From assembly GCF_014529535.1 (NCBI RefSeq), contig NW_023503807.1:967332-1031331 (forward strand): a stretch of DNA of 64,000 nucleotides, written 5' to 3'. The first letter of the stretch is position 1. Every line of letters begins with the position of its first letter. Made by a program: the position numbers and the translations under genes. The stretch comes from Bradysia coprophila (lineage: Eukaryota > Arthropoda > Insecta > Diptera > Sciaridae). Shown here one piece after another: positions 1 to 11,321 of the stretch. Under the pieces are notes generated by a model that saw only the letters and a list, made by a program, of their open reading frames with translations, did not search any database and was not told the origin of the DNA.

Positions 1-131
1 CATTTTTACTTAACAAACGTTTATCACAAAGAAGAAGAAAAATTTGGAAAGATAACTAGACTAGCAAAAATCAATGTCTGTTATCTGTTGCTCTTTGGAA
101 TATACGCCAATGTTGTCTGGTGACTTTGTAC

Positions 132-552
132 CTTAGGTGAAAATACATTCAGGAACAAACAGTCCTCACTTCCAGTCAATTTGTTTGACAACATTTCCAA
201 TTGAATACATTGTGAACCGTATGTTGTAGCTTGCTTGACTCCGGTCCATGCTTTCGGAGGTTCTGGAGACTAATGTTGTGAGGATAGAAACAAGTAGTGA
301 GTAATATGATACACATCGAATTCCGTTTGTTACTTCAAAGCGTCGTTCCTCAACCGGAGGTAGAGCGTATGGTATTCCTAAGTATGCGTAGAACTCTTTT
401 CCCGTTCGGGACAATGATATCTTTCCGACAACTTTACCAAATTCGGTTTCTACGATCGGGCTGTAGCTGACACTTTGGAATGGATTGTAAAAATAGGCCA
501 AGATCAACGCAACCAGACCGATTATTAACGACAAATTTTTCAACATTTTCAA
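132..552 (-). CDS. Type-B carboxylesterase, N-terminal part (two exons; gene runs off the left edge)
   Basis: Exon 1 is 334..552 (73 codons) and exon 2 is 132..269 (46 codons). They are joined by a 64-base GT-AG intron in phase 0. The next donor (GT at 130-131) opens an intron that leaves the window. Residues 6-21 are a hydrophobic stretch that fits a signal peptide or signal anchor. They are followed by the family start (FGKVVG, then YLGIPYALPP and RRFE). Exon 2 continues with PPKAWTGV, CIQ and the hallmark GSEDCLFLNVFSP; the two cysteines (94 and 110) match the first conserved disulfide of the cholinesterase/carboxylesterase fold. The catalytic serine, acid and histidine lie outside the window. 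The family hydrolyses carboxyl esters; in insects it includes detoxifying and juvenile-hormone esterases, and this fragment cannot tell them apart. The splice joins are inferred from frame continuity and family fit. Confidence 0.88.
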
Positions 553-1611
553 TGGATGTTGCTCGTAAACTCAATTAAAATCGACTGAAAACAGTGTCTG
601 ACTGAATGTGTCTGTGCTATTGAACAGTAACATTTGCAGTCATTATTTTACGCAAAATGATTATGACCACACTAACATTAACCAGTAATTACACTTGCCG
701 AGAAATGACTGGAACATCTAACTGTAGTTAACTGTAACACATTCATACATTACATTCATTTTATCAAATAACGTGTGGTCATGTCTATATACATAGCGAG
801 TCATATCTTATCAATCGGCTGTTTTTGTATGTACTTTAACATAGTATATGCCACTCCGTTTATAGTATTCATTATACTCTGACCTCATAGTTAGGTCTGA
901 ATTTAGATTCAAAAACATGTGGTATGTACAATCAGACGGCATGGTTTTGTTAGTGTAAGTGGAAGTCAATCAAGTATAGTACAGAATTAACGTAAAATTA
1001 AGAGAAGAAGTGTGTAGTAGAATGGTTTAGTTGATTCAGCCGTTCAGGTCTCACAGCTGTAAGTCTTCCAACGTTTTTACCTCCCAGAATTTTAATCTGA
1101 CAATATTTTGGACGAAATCAGTTTGAATCTCTGAGAATTTAATTGAGTTGAATTTAGTGGAACCGGAGCGATTTGTTCTTGGAATAGAGTCGTGGTGAAT
1201 ATGGTGAAGATGCGAATAATTCTTTAAAAAAAAAAAGTTACTAAGGGTAGCACTTGCAGATACTTCTTGTCCTATAATATTTGAAATGACAGAAAAAATG
1301 GTTTCGTGAACATTTGGAATTAGTTTGGAAGCTTGGCTCAGTAGTTTTGCTTCTCTTGGTCGGACAATACAAGTGACCTCATGTCTACGAAACGAAAATG
1401 CAATACAACCATTAAACAAAAGACGACTAACTTTTCAAATTTACCAGGCTATATTTGCATTTAGCGCCAGACCGAAACATAATATTTGCAAATTAACCCA
1501 GTGTATAACAACGCCTTTCTTCTCTTAATTTGTTTCAGTAGATACGGATATAATTAGAAAAGGTCGGAATAGTGCTTGGGACCTATGAAAATCCATAGTC
1601 TATATCCATCT
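553..1611. other. Upstream region of the esterase, no gene seen
   Basis: AT-rich sequence that should hold the promoter and 5' leader of the minus-strand esterase. Reading frames at 1051..1528 overlap on both strands, have no family match and show no splice logic, so none is called. Confidence 0.5.
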
Positions 1612-1850
1612 TATGTGAAAAAACGAAATTTTGCATTTTTATATGGAAGAACCAGGATTTCTAAATTCGATATCTCGGCCAATTGAAGCTGCAGTAACGT
1701 GTGATAGCTCTTTGAACTCGTATGGATGCCTCAATTCCGAATATCCAAGTCATTAGAGCCAAGGGAGAGAAGTCAAAAAGTTGCTGTATACATGCTCCGC
1801 CGTCCTCAAAAAAAAAATTGTAAACTTTTTTGGTAGTCACTTGCGTCACG
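1612..1850 (+). mobile_element. Truncated Helitron-like fragment
   Basis: Nearly identical to 5580..5825, the 3' third of the element at 4933..5848, in the same orientation. Matching sequence begins at TGTGAAAAAACGAAA and ends just after ACTTGCGTCACGC. The 3' stem-loop and ATGA terminus of the full copy are missing, so this is a relic that has lost both ends. Confidence 0.7.
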
Positions 1851-2028
1851 CTAATAGGGTGGGCTGATAGGGCGGAAAGACAGGAAAAAATCAAACAGAA
1901 AAACAAAGTAATTTTCCAACAACAAAATTTTACACTTTTATTGCGGTAAAAAAGACTGCTCTCAGCCGGTAAAAAATAGAACTTTTGAAAATTTGTGGTA
2001 CATCGAAAAAGGTAGCAAAAAACCTACG

Positions 2029-3093
2029 TCAACATGTTTCGTTTGTGTTTTTTTTCTTAAGCACTTTCGGTCCAAACGGTCCCGATGCTCCGACAATTCT
2101 GAATCCCTTTCTATCTGCATAATTATGTACGTTAACCACTTCTCTCTGCGTCATAAATCTGAAGACGCCTGCCAGCTTTTGCAGGAGGAAGGCGTGATGG
2201 GGAACTAATGCGCCGGTGCAATCGGGTGCATTCCCTGTGTAAGTAACTTGCATCGCTCGTCGTACCAGTCCTTTCACTTTGTCAGCCGTTGGTCTGCCAC
2301 GACAGTATATAAATGTCGGATAGACACTGTTGCAGATCATCTTATGCCCCGCAACTTTACAATCTCGTACGCAACGGCATCCTTGAGTTTGTCCAATGAA
2401 TTTCGGTTTGTTGATGCCATGATTGGCATTATAGCTGCTCTTGTTAGAATAGTTGACGATGTCAATGTTTGTGGTAAAGCCAACCGTCGATCTAGTGTGG
2501 ATTCCTTCTTTTTTGTACGGTACAACGACTATCTGTGACACGTTCTTAGCATCACCATTGTATCGTACGAATTGTACTTCGTTGCCAACGGCTTCCAACA
2601 ACCGAGAATGTTTGCGTCCAAACACCAATCCATGGGGGATGTACTGTGCTGAGCCCAAGTCCTCATCGTCTGATTCGTTGAACGAATCATAGTAAAAATT
2701 GTGATCGAATTCCCCAATGTAGAATGACGCTGTATCTTCTTCTTCAGCCAGTTCGCACCACTGCTGAACCTCCTCGTCCCATCCATTCTCGCCGTCATCA
2801 CTCGAATCGCGAAGGTCTCCATGTCCCTCATCGAGCAGGTCAGGTGCACTTTCCATTGCGGTGTCATCACCGTCATCGTTCAAATTAGGACGAGATGAGG
2901 CGGGTCCCTCATCTCGCAAATCCAATGATGACACCGCAATTTCTGCTACACCATCACAGCTCAAATCAGAACATGGAGACACGTCATGTTGTGAATCCGA
3001 TGAGGATGTGGAATTCCAACGGTTCAGGGCATTACGTCGGAAGGCTGCCATCTGCGCTGCACTCTTTTTCGATTTTTTCGGACGATACGGCAT
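2029..3093 (-). CDS. Unrecognised acidic protein, 354 residues
   Basis: One open frame starts at MPYRPKKSKK and ends at 2029. The protein has a basic N-terminus (residues 1-25), a long Asp/Glu/Ser-rich segment (about 28-148) and a more ordered C-terminal half with a Cys/His cluster (C239, C241, C245, H250, C254, C264) that could bind a metal. I do not recognise a family. It looks like a real gene for three reasons: its length, its patterned composition, and a poly(A) signal (TTTATT on the plus strand, 1937-1942) 87 bases past the stop. No introns are apparent. It could be a fast-evolving nuclear protein, or the accessory protein of a transposon whose ends I could not find. The frames on the opposite strand are shadows. 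Confidence 0.55.
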   Translation of the reverse strand: MPYRPKKSKKSAAQMAAFRRNALNRWNSTSSSDSQHDVSPCSDLSCDGVAEIAVSSLDLRDEGPASSRPNLNDDGDDTAMESAPDLLDEGHGDLRDSSDDGENGWDEEVQQWCELAEEEDTASFYIGEFDHNFYYDSFNESDDEDLGSAQYIPHGLVFGRKHSRLLEAVGNEVQFVRYNGDAKNVSQIVVVPYKKEGIHTRSTVGFTTNIDIVNYSNKSSYNANHGINKPKFIGQTQGCRCVRDCKVAGHKMICNSVYPTFIYCRGRPTADKVKGLVRRAMQVTYTGNAPDCTGALVPHHAFLLQKLAGVFRFMTQREVVNVHNYADRKGFRIVGASGPFGPKVLKKKNTNETC

Positions 3094-4932
3094 TATGTCT
3101 GTTAAGTAACGGATCTCAGGTTAACTTTTTATCACTTAAATTGAAGGATCTTTACATTTTTCACTGAATCGAGGATTACACGTTAATTTTTCCACAGGAT
3201 CTCAGTTCAGTTCAGACTTTTAATTGATAACTAAATGAATATCGATAACTGAATGACAATTATCGTGTATTTGTATTGTTTACACATAAAACAAGTTGTT
3301 CAAAATGGTAGCATAAATGTATAACGATATTTAATACTCGTTTCTGGTAACACAATTTATACGAGTTTGTCTGTACTACAAAAAAATGTCAAACGTTCGA
3401 TCGGTACTTGACCTGAAACATCAACTTAATACTAATTGTGTGACAATTGGCTGAGTGTTTGGGAATAAATTAAAAATTTTCGCATTTTACGCCAGTGATT
3501 TGCCTTGAATTTATAGTTGATGTGGAGCGGACAGGATTCTCTTGGATGTGGACGGATAATTTTGGGATAGCAGCAAAAAAACACAATAAAATGACGATAA
3601 ATGTGCCATCAAAGTGTGCTCCAACAAAACAGTGTGCTGTTCAGCTAATTTTGCGACCTGGTCAAAATCATCCGTCCAATTTAAAGTTTCAAGCATTAAC
3701 TTCCTAATCGAATTAAAAGTAGCCAAATCAGTTCACTAACTAATTAATTAAAATCATCTTAAAAAAAGAGTGACACATCTTAGAAGTAAAATCGTCCGAT
3801 AAATAAATTACAATTAATTATTCCTGTAAAGCATATTTGTGTCATAAATCGCTTTTTCGATAATAACAACATAAATTTCCAATAGACAAACATCATCCTG
3901 ACAAAATTTATTGTACTTTGCTAAATAAACAAGCAAACACCACATTATACAAAATAGAACAGTTACCGCCGATGCGATGTAACTCCGAGTGGTGTGTATG
4001 GAACTATTATACTATACAAATGTTGTACCCCTTTTATATTCATTCGCACAGTAAATGGTTTGAAACCTTTTATGCAACAACATATAACAGAAAATACCCG
4101 GAAGTTGTTTATCGACAAGCTTTAAGCATAAACAAGAGTTGGGCATAAAGTTCGCATAAGTGTATTTACGAACAATGTTATTTTATTATAAAATGTTATG
4201 TTATTCAACATTGCCAAACCCTCAGTCGTATGAAACAAGTAGCTTGCAAACATGAACCAACATTTTGCTTCAGTATGTCTACTATATATAAATTCAATGG
4301 ATAAAACTTTCAACATAATTAAAAGTTTTCGAAATCTTTTCCAGTGTAATAACATGGGCCCTCGATTGTATGGCATATTTAACATATTATGATTCCTTCG
4401 GTATAATTTCCCATTTTTGTCGGAATTTTCGCAAAGGCTATTGTATTCGCATTAAAGAAAACTTTTCGCTCTTGTTATTTTATGATGTAATTGAGTGGTT
4501 TTATGAACTATCATCGAAAGTGTAATTAAGCATAAAGATTGATGAAAACTTATGAACAATTTAGTTTTAAGAAGATTGAGTTTTTGAGTTTGGTTATCTT
4601 CATTTTTTTTTAAGAGTTATGGTTCGGCTCTCACATTGGCTAATTTTCGGAATTAATTCATGTGTTGATTGCTATTATACGGGGTTTTACGATTTAAACT
4701 GGACGGTTGAATTTTTGGTGTTCCATTAGATATAAAAATTTGAGATTTCTCGCATCGATCGGCGTAACCTTCTCATATAAAAAACCTTGGTTTCGCCGAT
4801 CGCCATTTTTTCACTTTGGACTTTATCGCAAAAAAAAAACATCACGGCTATCGGCTACTAACCACATCACATTATCAAAATTTGATCCTTCAAACGAAGT
4901 TAGTAAATGAGAGAAAGCTTGTATAAAGAGGA
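3094..4932. other. Intergenic, no gene seen
   Basis: AT-rich. Short frames at 3495..3726 and 3918..4385 overlap on both strands and resemble nothing. A small inverted repeat (GATCGGCG near 4756, its complement near 4796) is the only structure noted. Confidence 0.5.
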
Positions 4933-5848
4933 TCAGTCAAAAAACCCTTAAAGGGTAAATGTGACGCAAGTCCTAGTGTCTACTTACAAAATAACTGATA
5001 TTGCTGAGGGTGCCGCATTCTGCGCCTGTACGCAAAAGTTTTATAAACAAAAAATTTACCCAAAAAATTGTAGAAAGAAAATTTTACAAAAAAATGCGTC
5101 ACAAAGTGGCAGAAACACTTTTCCAATTTTTGTCATTTCGCCCGTATTCTACTACTAAAACTCTGAGACTTTGCCGAAGAAACCAACATTCCTTCCTTTT
5201 GTTCCAAAAATAATTCTAAAAACATAATTGAAGAAACAGTAAATTCCAACTAACCGATATTTTTCATCAAATCAACATATGCGATCCATCAGAACCATTG
5301 CAACACACCACATCCATCCATCGCAACCGTCATCACCAAACACACATCATTTTGTATGTTCACACACCCACACACACATACACTCACACAAAACATGCTG
5401 TTGTATGGCATTTGTATGCAAACTTCCGGGAGCGATAGTTCCCAAGATATGAGTTTTTTCCAACTTTTGAAAATTCCATTCTTATTTTTGGGCCATTATT
5501 AGCCTATAACCAAAATTTCAGGAAAATCTATAGAAACGTTTAGGAGTTCCTGGATCCTTAACTAACGTAGGCGATTTCAATTATGTGAAAAAACGAAATT
5601 GTGCATTTTTATATGGAAGAACCAGGATTTCTAAATTCGATATCTGGGCCAATTGAAGCTGCAGTAACGTGTGATAGCTCTTTGAACTCGTATGGATGCC
5701 TCAATTCCGAATATCCAAGGAGTCATTGGAGCCAAGGGAGAGAAGTCAAAAAGTTGCTGTATACATGCTCCGCCGTCCTCAAAAAAATGTTTTAAACTTT
5801 TTTGGTAGTGGACTTGCGTCACGCCCGCTTACTAACTTGCGGGCATGA
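4933..5848 (+). mobile_element. Helitron-like non-autonomous element, copy 1
   Basis: Inserted between A (4932) and T (5849). The 5' end reads TCAGTCAAAAAACCC and is followed by a small hairpin (CCCTTAAAGGG) and the subterminal motif GTGACGCAAGTCC. The 3' end carries the inverted motif GGACTTGCGTCAC, a stem-loop (GCCCGC, 10-base loop, GCGGGC) and then ATGA. Inside are a CA-rich microsatellite (5340-5395) and no open frame of note. The architecture (TC start, 3' stem-loop, A|T target, no target duplication) is that of a Helitron, but the terminus is not CTRR. Related copies are at 6190, 29865, 42092 and 54219. Confidence 0.72.
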
Positions 5849-6922
5849 TTCACGGTATTTCATACAAAATTCATGTCATGATAATTTGTTATCGTCAAAT
5901 AGACGAAATAGGGTGATTAGCTGATATCGGATGCAATTTCGTTGTTTTTTTTTAACTTTTAGTGTAACATCAAGTTCAAAGCCATAACATTACTTCGGTT
6001 TGCGTAGCAGCTAGCTAGTGTGCAAAAAAATACTTAGAAATATTCGGTTCATCTTCCTGAAAAGGCATTCAATCTAAATGTTTCACTAACACGAATGACA
6101 TGAAATTTAAATTTCAGATTAAAAAAAAAGGTTTTTCCCAACGAAAGGATTATTTATAAGACCATAGCGATCGCATACGTTATCCTGTATCATGTCCGGA
6201 GCGATAGCGGAGGACTTGACGCAGTCTAACTTCCAAAAAAAGAACGAAGAAATTTTTTTGAGACGCGGCAACTATATATAGGCGAGAATTTAAGTTTCTT
6301 TCCTTTGGCCTGTATCACCACAAATCCTATTCTATCTTATTCGCGCTTCAAATACGAGCAAAACGAGCTATCACTCGACTATGTAACTTTAAAATTGCCG
6401 TAGATACATCGTTTTGAAGTTGGTCATTTTGATAGAAAATGCACCAAATTAACGTTTTGCAAACAATCAAAATCTTTCAACTTACTCTGTATGTTTCTAT
6501 CTATCTGTCTATCTGTCTATCTGTCTATCTATCGACGGTCGATCTCGGAAACTAGTCAGCCAATCTTCATGAAATTTTGCAGGAACCTCAGGGTGGGCAT
6601 AAAAATGAAAATGTGATACGCCATTACCCCAGGAAAAACCAGAATTTTGTTTTATTGGCCTCGAAGTGGTTTCTGAGTGTGGTTTTCGAGGGTCGGGAAC
6701 GCGTTTTCGGCTGTAGCTTAGCTATATTGAAACCTACAGAGGCGTGCGACCCATTAAATGAAAGGTATTCGTAACACGATTCGAACAAAAAAATAATTAA
6801 AAAAATCGGGGCAGATTCGTTTGAGCTAGAGTGATTAGAGTGACCAAATTTTGAGCTACTCGAGCGTAGGATGAAAGGACTAATATTTTAGAATTTATAT
6901 TTTATATTAATATTTTAGAGAA

Positions 6923-7186
6923 TTACTTTCTTCGGCAAAGTCTCAGAGTTTTACGAGTAGAACAGAGGGGCATATGTAAAAAATGTCGAAAGTTGGAGAT
7001 GGGTGGGTCAATTAGGGTTTTAGAGGTATTTCTTGAATGGTGACAGATAGAGAGTTACTTTCTTCGGCAAAGTCTCAGAGTTTTACGAGTAGAACAGAGG
7101 GGCATATGTGAAAAATGTCGAAAGTTGGAAATGGGTGGGTCAATTAGGGTTTTAGAGGTATTTCTTGAATGGTGACAGATAGAGAG
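6923..7186. repeat. 132-bp tandem duplication
   Basis: Two head-to-tail units begin at 6923 and 7055 with TTACTTTCTTCGGCAAAG and differ at only a few positions. The third start (7187) runs straight into the CGTCAAA array. The inverted relative at 54219..56242 has only one unit, so the duplication arose in this copy. Confidence 0.85.
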
Positions 7187-7191
7187 TTACT

Positions 7192-7735
7192 TTCGTCAAA
7201 TTTTCGAATTTCGTCAAATTTCGTCAAATTTTCTAATTTCGTCAAATTTTCGAATTTCGTCAAATTTTCGAATTTCGTCAAATTTTCGAATTTCGTCAAA
7301 TTTCGTCAAATTTTCGAATTTCGTCAAATTTTCGAATTTTGTCAAATTTCGTCAAATTTTCGAATTTCGTTAAATTTCGTCAAATTTTCGAATTTCGTCA
7401 AATTTTCGAATTTCGTCAAATTTCGTCAAATTGTCAAATTTCGTCAAATTTTCGAAATTCGTCAAATTTTGTCAAATTTTCGAATTTAGTCAAATTTTTG
7501 ATTTTCGTCAAATTTTCGAATTTCGTCAAATTTCGTCAAATTTTGTCAAATTTTCGAATTTCGTCAAATTTCGTCAAATTTTCAAATTTCGTCAAATTTT
7601 CGAATTTCGTCAAATTTTCGAATTTCGTCAAATTTCGTCAAATTTTCGAATTTCGTCAAATTTCGTCAAATTTTCGAATTTCGTCAAATTTTTGAATTTC
7701 GTCAAATTTTCGATTTTCGTAAAATTTTTGAATTA
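7192..7735. repeat. TTTCGTCAAATTT / TTTTCGAATTTCG minisatellite
   Basis: About 540 bases built from two alternating short words, TTTCGTCAAA and TTTTCGAA, with irregular spacing. The repeat leaves several frames open by chance; the peptides (runs of FVKFSN) are low-complexity artefacts. Confidence 0.9.
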
Positions 7736-7790
7736 AAACTGTAAACTGTTATAAAAAGCAGTGTTGACTACACTTCTAAAACGACTGATA

Positions 7791-8297
7791 TCCCAACAAA
7801 AATCTCTTCGAGAAAAGTGTGACGCAGTCTTTGAAATACAATTTCTAAAATGAATGATATCGCTAGAGTTGACGCTTTCAGCTTCGTTACGCAAAAATTA
7901 AATTTTACACCCAATTAGTTCAAACAAGCTGGCTTAGTTTTCTCATCATCTGCCAAATAATTTGTACAAAAAAAAATTTTGACTGGAAACAACCAAAATT
8001 TTACCAAAAAAATCTGCGTCGCATGTGGCAGATAAATTTTCTTGCTGATCTGTTCCTGAACATTGCGACGCAGATTTTTTTGGTAAAATTTTGGTTGTTT
8101 CCAGTCAAAATTTTTTTTTGTAAAAATTATTTGGCAGATGATGAGAAAACCTAAGCCAGCTTGTTTGAACTAATTGGGTGTAAAATTTAATTTTTGCGTA
8201 ACGAAGCTGAAAGCGTCAACTCTAGCGATATCATTCATTTTAGAAATTGTATTTCAAAGACTGCGTCACACTTTTCTCGAAGAGATTTTTGTTGGGA
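7791..8297. repeat. Near-perfect 0.5-kb palindrome at the 5' end of a Helitron-like element
   Basis: Arms of about 250 bases, starting TCCCAACAAAAATCTCTT and reading inward as the reverse complement of each other, meet near 8045. Extruded, this would be a very stable hairpin. The same palindrome appears at 54219..54741. Confidence 0.85.
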
Positions 8298-10913
8298 TGA
8301 CTTTGACTTCAATAAATAAATTTAAAACTCACTTAACGAAAGAAAAAAAAAAACTAACAACCCTCCCTAATGCCATGACTTAGCATCCAATAAATATTCT
8401 TAAGAAAAAAAAAATTCACATCCCAAAACACATTCTACTAAATGTTTTATATTTTGCATTGAATAAAATTTGCAAACATAAAACCAGGAAAAACTCCTTT
8501 TTCTTATAATACGTCAGAATAGAAAAAGACAGAGTTTTTTTGGATCCATATTATGTCCCTTAGGGTGTTTATAATAGTCTATTATTTATACCCACATAAG
8601 CCATATAATACAACATCAATTTTCATTTTAAAGTAATTGAATAGAGGAATTGAGGAAATCTCCTCCTCCATAAACACACACATAGTCGAGATGATAATTT
8701 ATTTATTCCGATTTTTTTTTCTCCGACTATTTTCCATGTATACCGTACACACAGCCACCCTCATGAGATGCCAACAAAACGTTAAATAGAACGAAATATG
8801 TCCCAGGTCAGTTCATTACCGTCTCTACCTCCATCATGTACAACAATTTTCCTCGTTTTAAAATTAAATTCACCAAATCGAATTAAATTCACTCCGAAAT
8901 CTTATTAGCTATCAAATTACGTTAAGTTGTTGGATACACACAGAGTACCACAAATTATATGTAGATGTATACATAAGTATACACGGAATAACACCCTCGA
9001 TGCGTTCTCTTTTCTGTATGATGTCAAATATTGTATACAGCCTCACACCGTTTCACAATAGACAGTTTGCGCAAATAACGATAAGTTGCAAACTAGAAGT
9101 CGCATCTCCATACAAGAAGTTCTGGCAGGTTACTTGTAATTTCCAACGTATAAGTTGAACTATAAATTATATACGTCATCTGCGCGCAAACTTTCTAATA
9201 CAACAAGAGAGAAATATTGTTTTTAATTGACGGTAATTTATTATCATTTGGTGTCAAGGTGTCTATGCTTTTGGGTTTTCGGGATGTTTGATGTGTAATG
9301 CTATATGGTGCAAAATATTGATGTGTATGTATTCATCAGCAGTGTTTTTAGAAAGGATATATACCTATGTGTGTATGCCATAGTGTTCGGTATATGTTTC
9401 GATGTAGATTTTCCAAGTGTAACGACATTTCAATTGTTTTATGCAAATGAGCTAAGTGATGCATGAATATTACAACTTTGTATTATATGACGTTTAGAGC
9501 CAATTTTCTTGAGCGGTGATGCTTGAACGTTATACCTACGGGTTAAAGTTATCATTTTGCTGTCTCGAATGCGGTTGATATTAATATTTTGTATGACACT
9601 GTTTCTAAATTGTCTGGATGATATTGCGAACTATAACTTCACTTATGTACCTTTAATGTACGGCACCAAGAGACACTTTACTTAATGATTTCTTCAAACA
9701 ATTTGCTTAAATTTTGGATTTTTGTTTTTACTGTGGATGTGGGAATTTCGTTCGACCTGAATCGGCTGTGGAACCGATAAATTTTCACTCGTTGACTGAA
9801 TTCCGTTGTGGAAATACTTTTCAACTTTTCCTTTGCACAAATAACAAATAAAGAGAAGGGCGATTTCCACAACAAATTAATTTGGCTTCTCCCTCACTCG
9901 TAGAGGTTGGATGTAAATGTGTTCCCAAATTGACTTTTTCATGCACTGCTTTCCACGCTCTGTAGATGTAATTTCACGGTCAGTAGCTTTACCTTTCATC
10001 AGTATCGTCGTATCGTGTAATACCGTATTAAAGATTCTTTTTTTATATGCTTTTGCATAGGTAAGAAGAAAGATAAAAATTAAATTGAGGAAAGAACGGG
10101 AACCTTTGCATATGAACACATACGTACGTACACATAATCATGTTGGTGAGTTTTCTAAAAGCTTTTGTTGTTCCTCAGACTATGAAAGTGCTCTCCGAAG
10201 AGCTTAGAAATGATATAAAGGTACATCGTATGCGTGGGTGGAGTATGGAAACCTTTGTAGACGTACCATACAAACATTATTTCCGATTAAAAATTTAAAA
10301 GAAATTATTTACAAAGTGCTCCCATGATACGCCTGATCCAGAGGCACAACAAAATAGGACCCAAATTGAGCACAAAACATTGAATAGGTTGAAAGGAGAC
10401 TCACAATCAGCACACTTGAATAGCTTTTCACCTGCAAAAAGCAGATTCAAAGATGTCGAAATACTCACACGGACGAACAGAAACGAGCTTCTTCGTATAC
10501 GTACCAGTGTGGATCCTTAACATTTGAACATGGACTTTTGCGCGTAGGATAAAATTCTGACATGTCTGATCAGACTGCGCTGTGACTGTATCGTTTTCCA
10601 CACTTGGGACAGGATTCTTTGAAAAAATTTGAGGAGAAGAATCGATTTAATTGGCCTGTATTTTAGCAACGACAACGAAAATTCTTTGGAACCTACGCTT
10701 ATCTAGATCAGCTGGAACGCCTTTGACAGATGTGTATAGCTGCTTTTTCCGAGTAATTGATCCTGGAATTGAGAAACGTAAATTGAAATCGTGCACCAAG
10801 GCATGTGTGTTCTGCCCTACGCTGGGAAACATCCTTTTCGCTTGGTGTATTCATTTCTTTCATATTTCATTATATACATTGGAGCGCTGAAAGTGTTGGT
10901 AATATTTCAACTC
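8298..10913. other. Intergenic, nothing coding recognised
   Basis: AT-rich sequence with poly-A/T runs. Two short minus-strand frames at 9678..10119 and opposed frames at 10647..10890 show no family match and no consistent exon structure. Confidence 0.45.
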
Positions 10914-11321
10914 CAGGGGCGCCGACTACTAAGGCAGGGCCTATTTTAAGGAATTTAATTTCCCAAAATTTCACAAATTTCACAAAAATTCTTAAAATTT
11001 CCAAATTTGGTTTTCTGTTGGATCTCATTCCGAAGTAATCAGTCAAGCTCAAAGACATGAAAAAAAACTAAAAAGGCAGTAAAAACAACATTTACGATGC
11101 AATCTGTTGTGTTTTTAGATGAAATAACGAAAAGTGATAGAAAAATTTGAGAATTTTTGGAAATTTAATTTCCTTAAAATAGGCTCTGTTCTAAGGACAA
11201 GTGAGGCCTGGGCACCACTACTCGAAGGTTGATTCATACTGAGCACCAGTACTTTTACAGCAAAATAAATAAAAAGGGTCTCATGGGCACCACTACTCAC
11301 AAATACCAGTCAGCGCCTCTG
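10914..11321. mobile_element. Non-autonomous hAT-like element, 408 bp
   Basis: Flanked by an 8-bp direct repeat TTCAACTC (10906-10913 and 11322-11329). Termini are CAGGGGCGCCGACT on the left and its near-complement AGTCAGCGCCTCTG on the right. An 8-bp duplication with CAG-G-type ends fits the hAT superfamily. The inner arms are partly inverted too (TTCCTTAAAATAGG near 11171 against CCTATTTTAAGGAA near 10939). No coding capacity. Confidence 0.8.

Larger units (their letters stand above)
6190..8297 (-). mobile_element. Helitron-like non-autonomous element, copy 2 (about 2.1 kb)
   Basis: Read on the minus strand, it starts TCCCAACAAAAATCTC at 8297 and ends with a stem-loop (GTCC...GGAC) followed by ATGA at 6190; A and T flank it. 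Internal parts, in minus-strand order, are a large 5' palindrome (7791..8297), an array of TTTCGTCAAAT units, a 132-bp tandem duplication and a CTAT/CTGT microsatellite (6497-6533). An inverted copy lies at 54219..56242, so the two bracket about 46 kb. No open frame looks like a helicase or replication initiator, so mobilisation in trans must be assumed. Confidence 0.75.

Noticed and set aside
6577..6774. Short frame starting MQEPQGGHKN, also at 55657..55881
   Set aside because: Present in both inverted Helitron-like copies but without a domain, and continuous with non-coding repeat sequence.
7169..7736. Open frames with repeated FVKFSN peptides
   Set aside because: They are translations of a short tandem repeat without stop codons in some frames; no composition or motif of a real protein.
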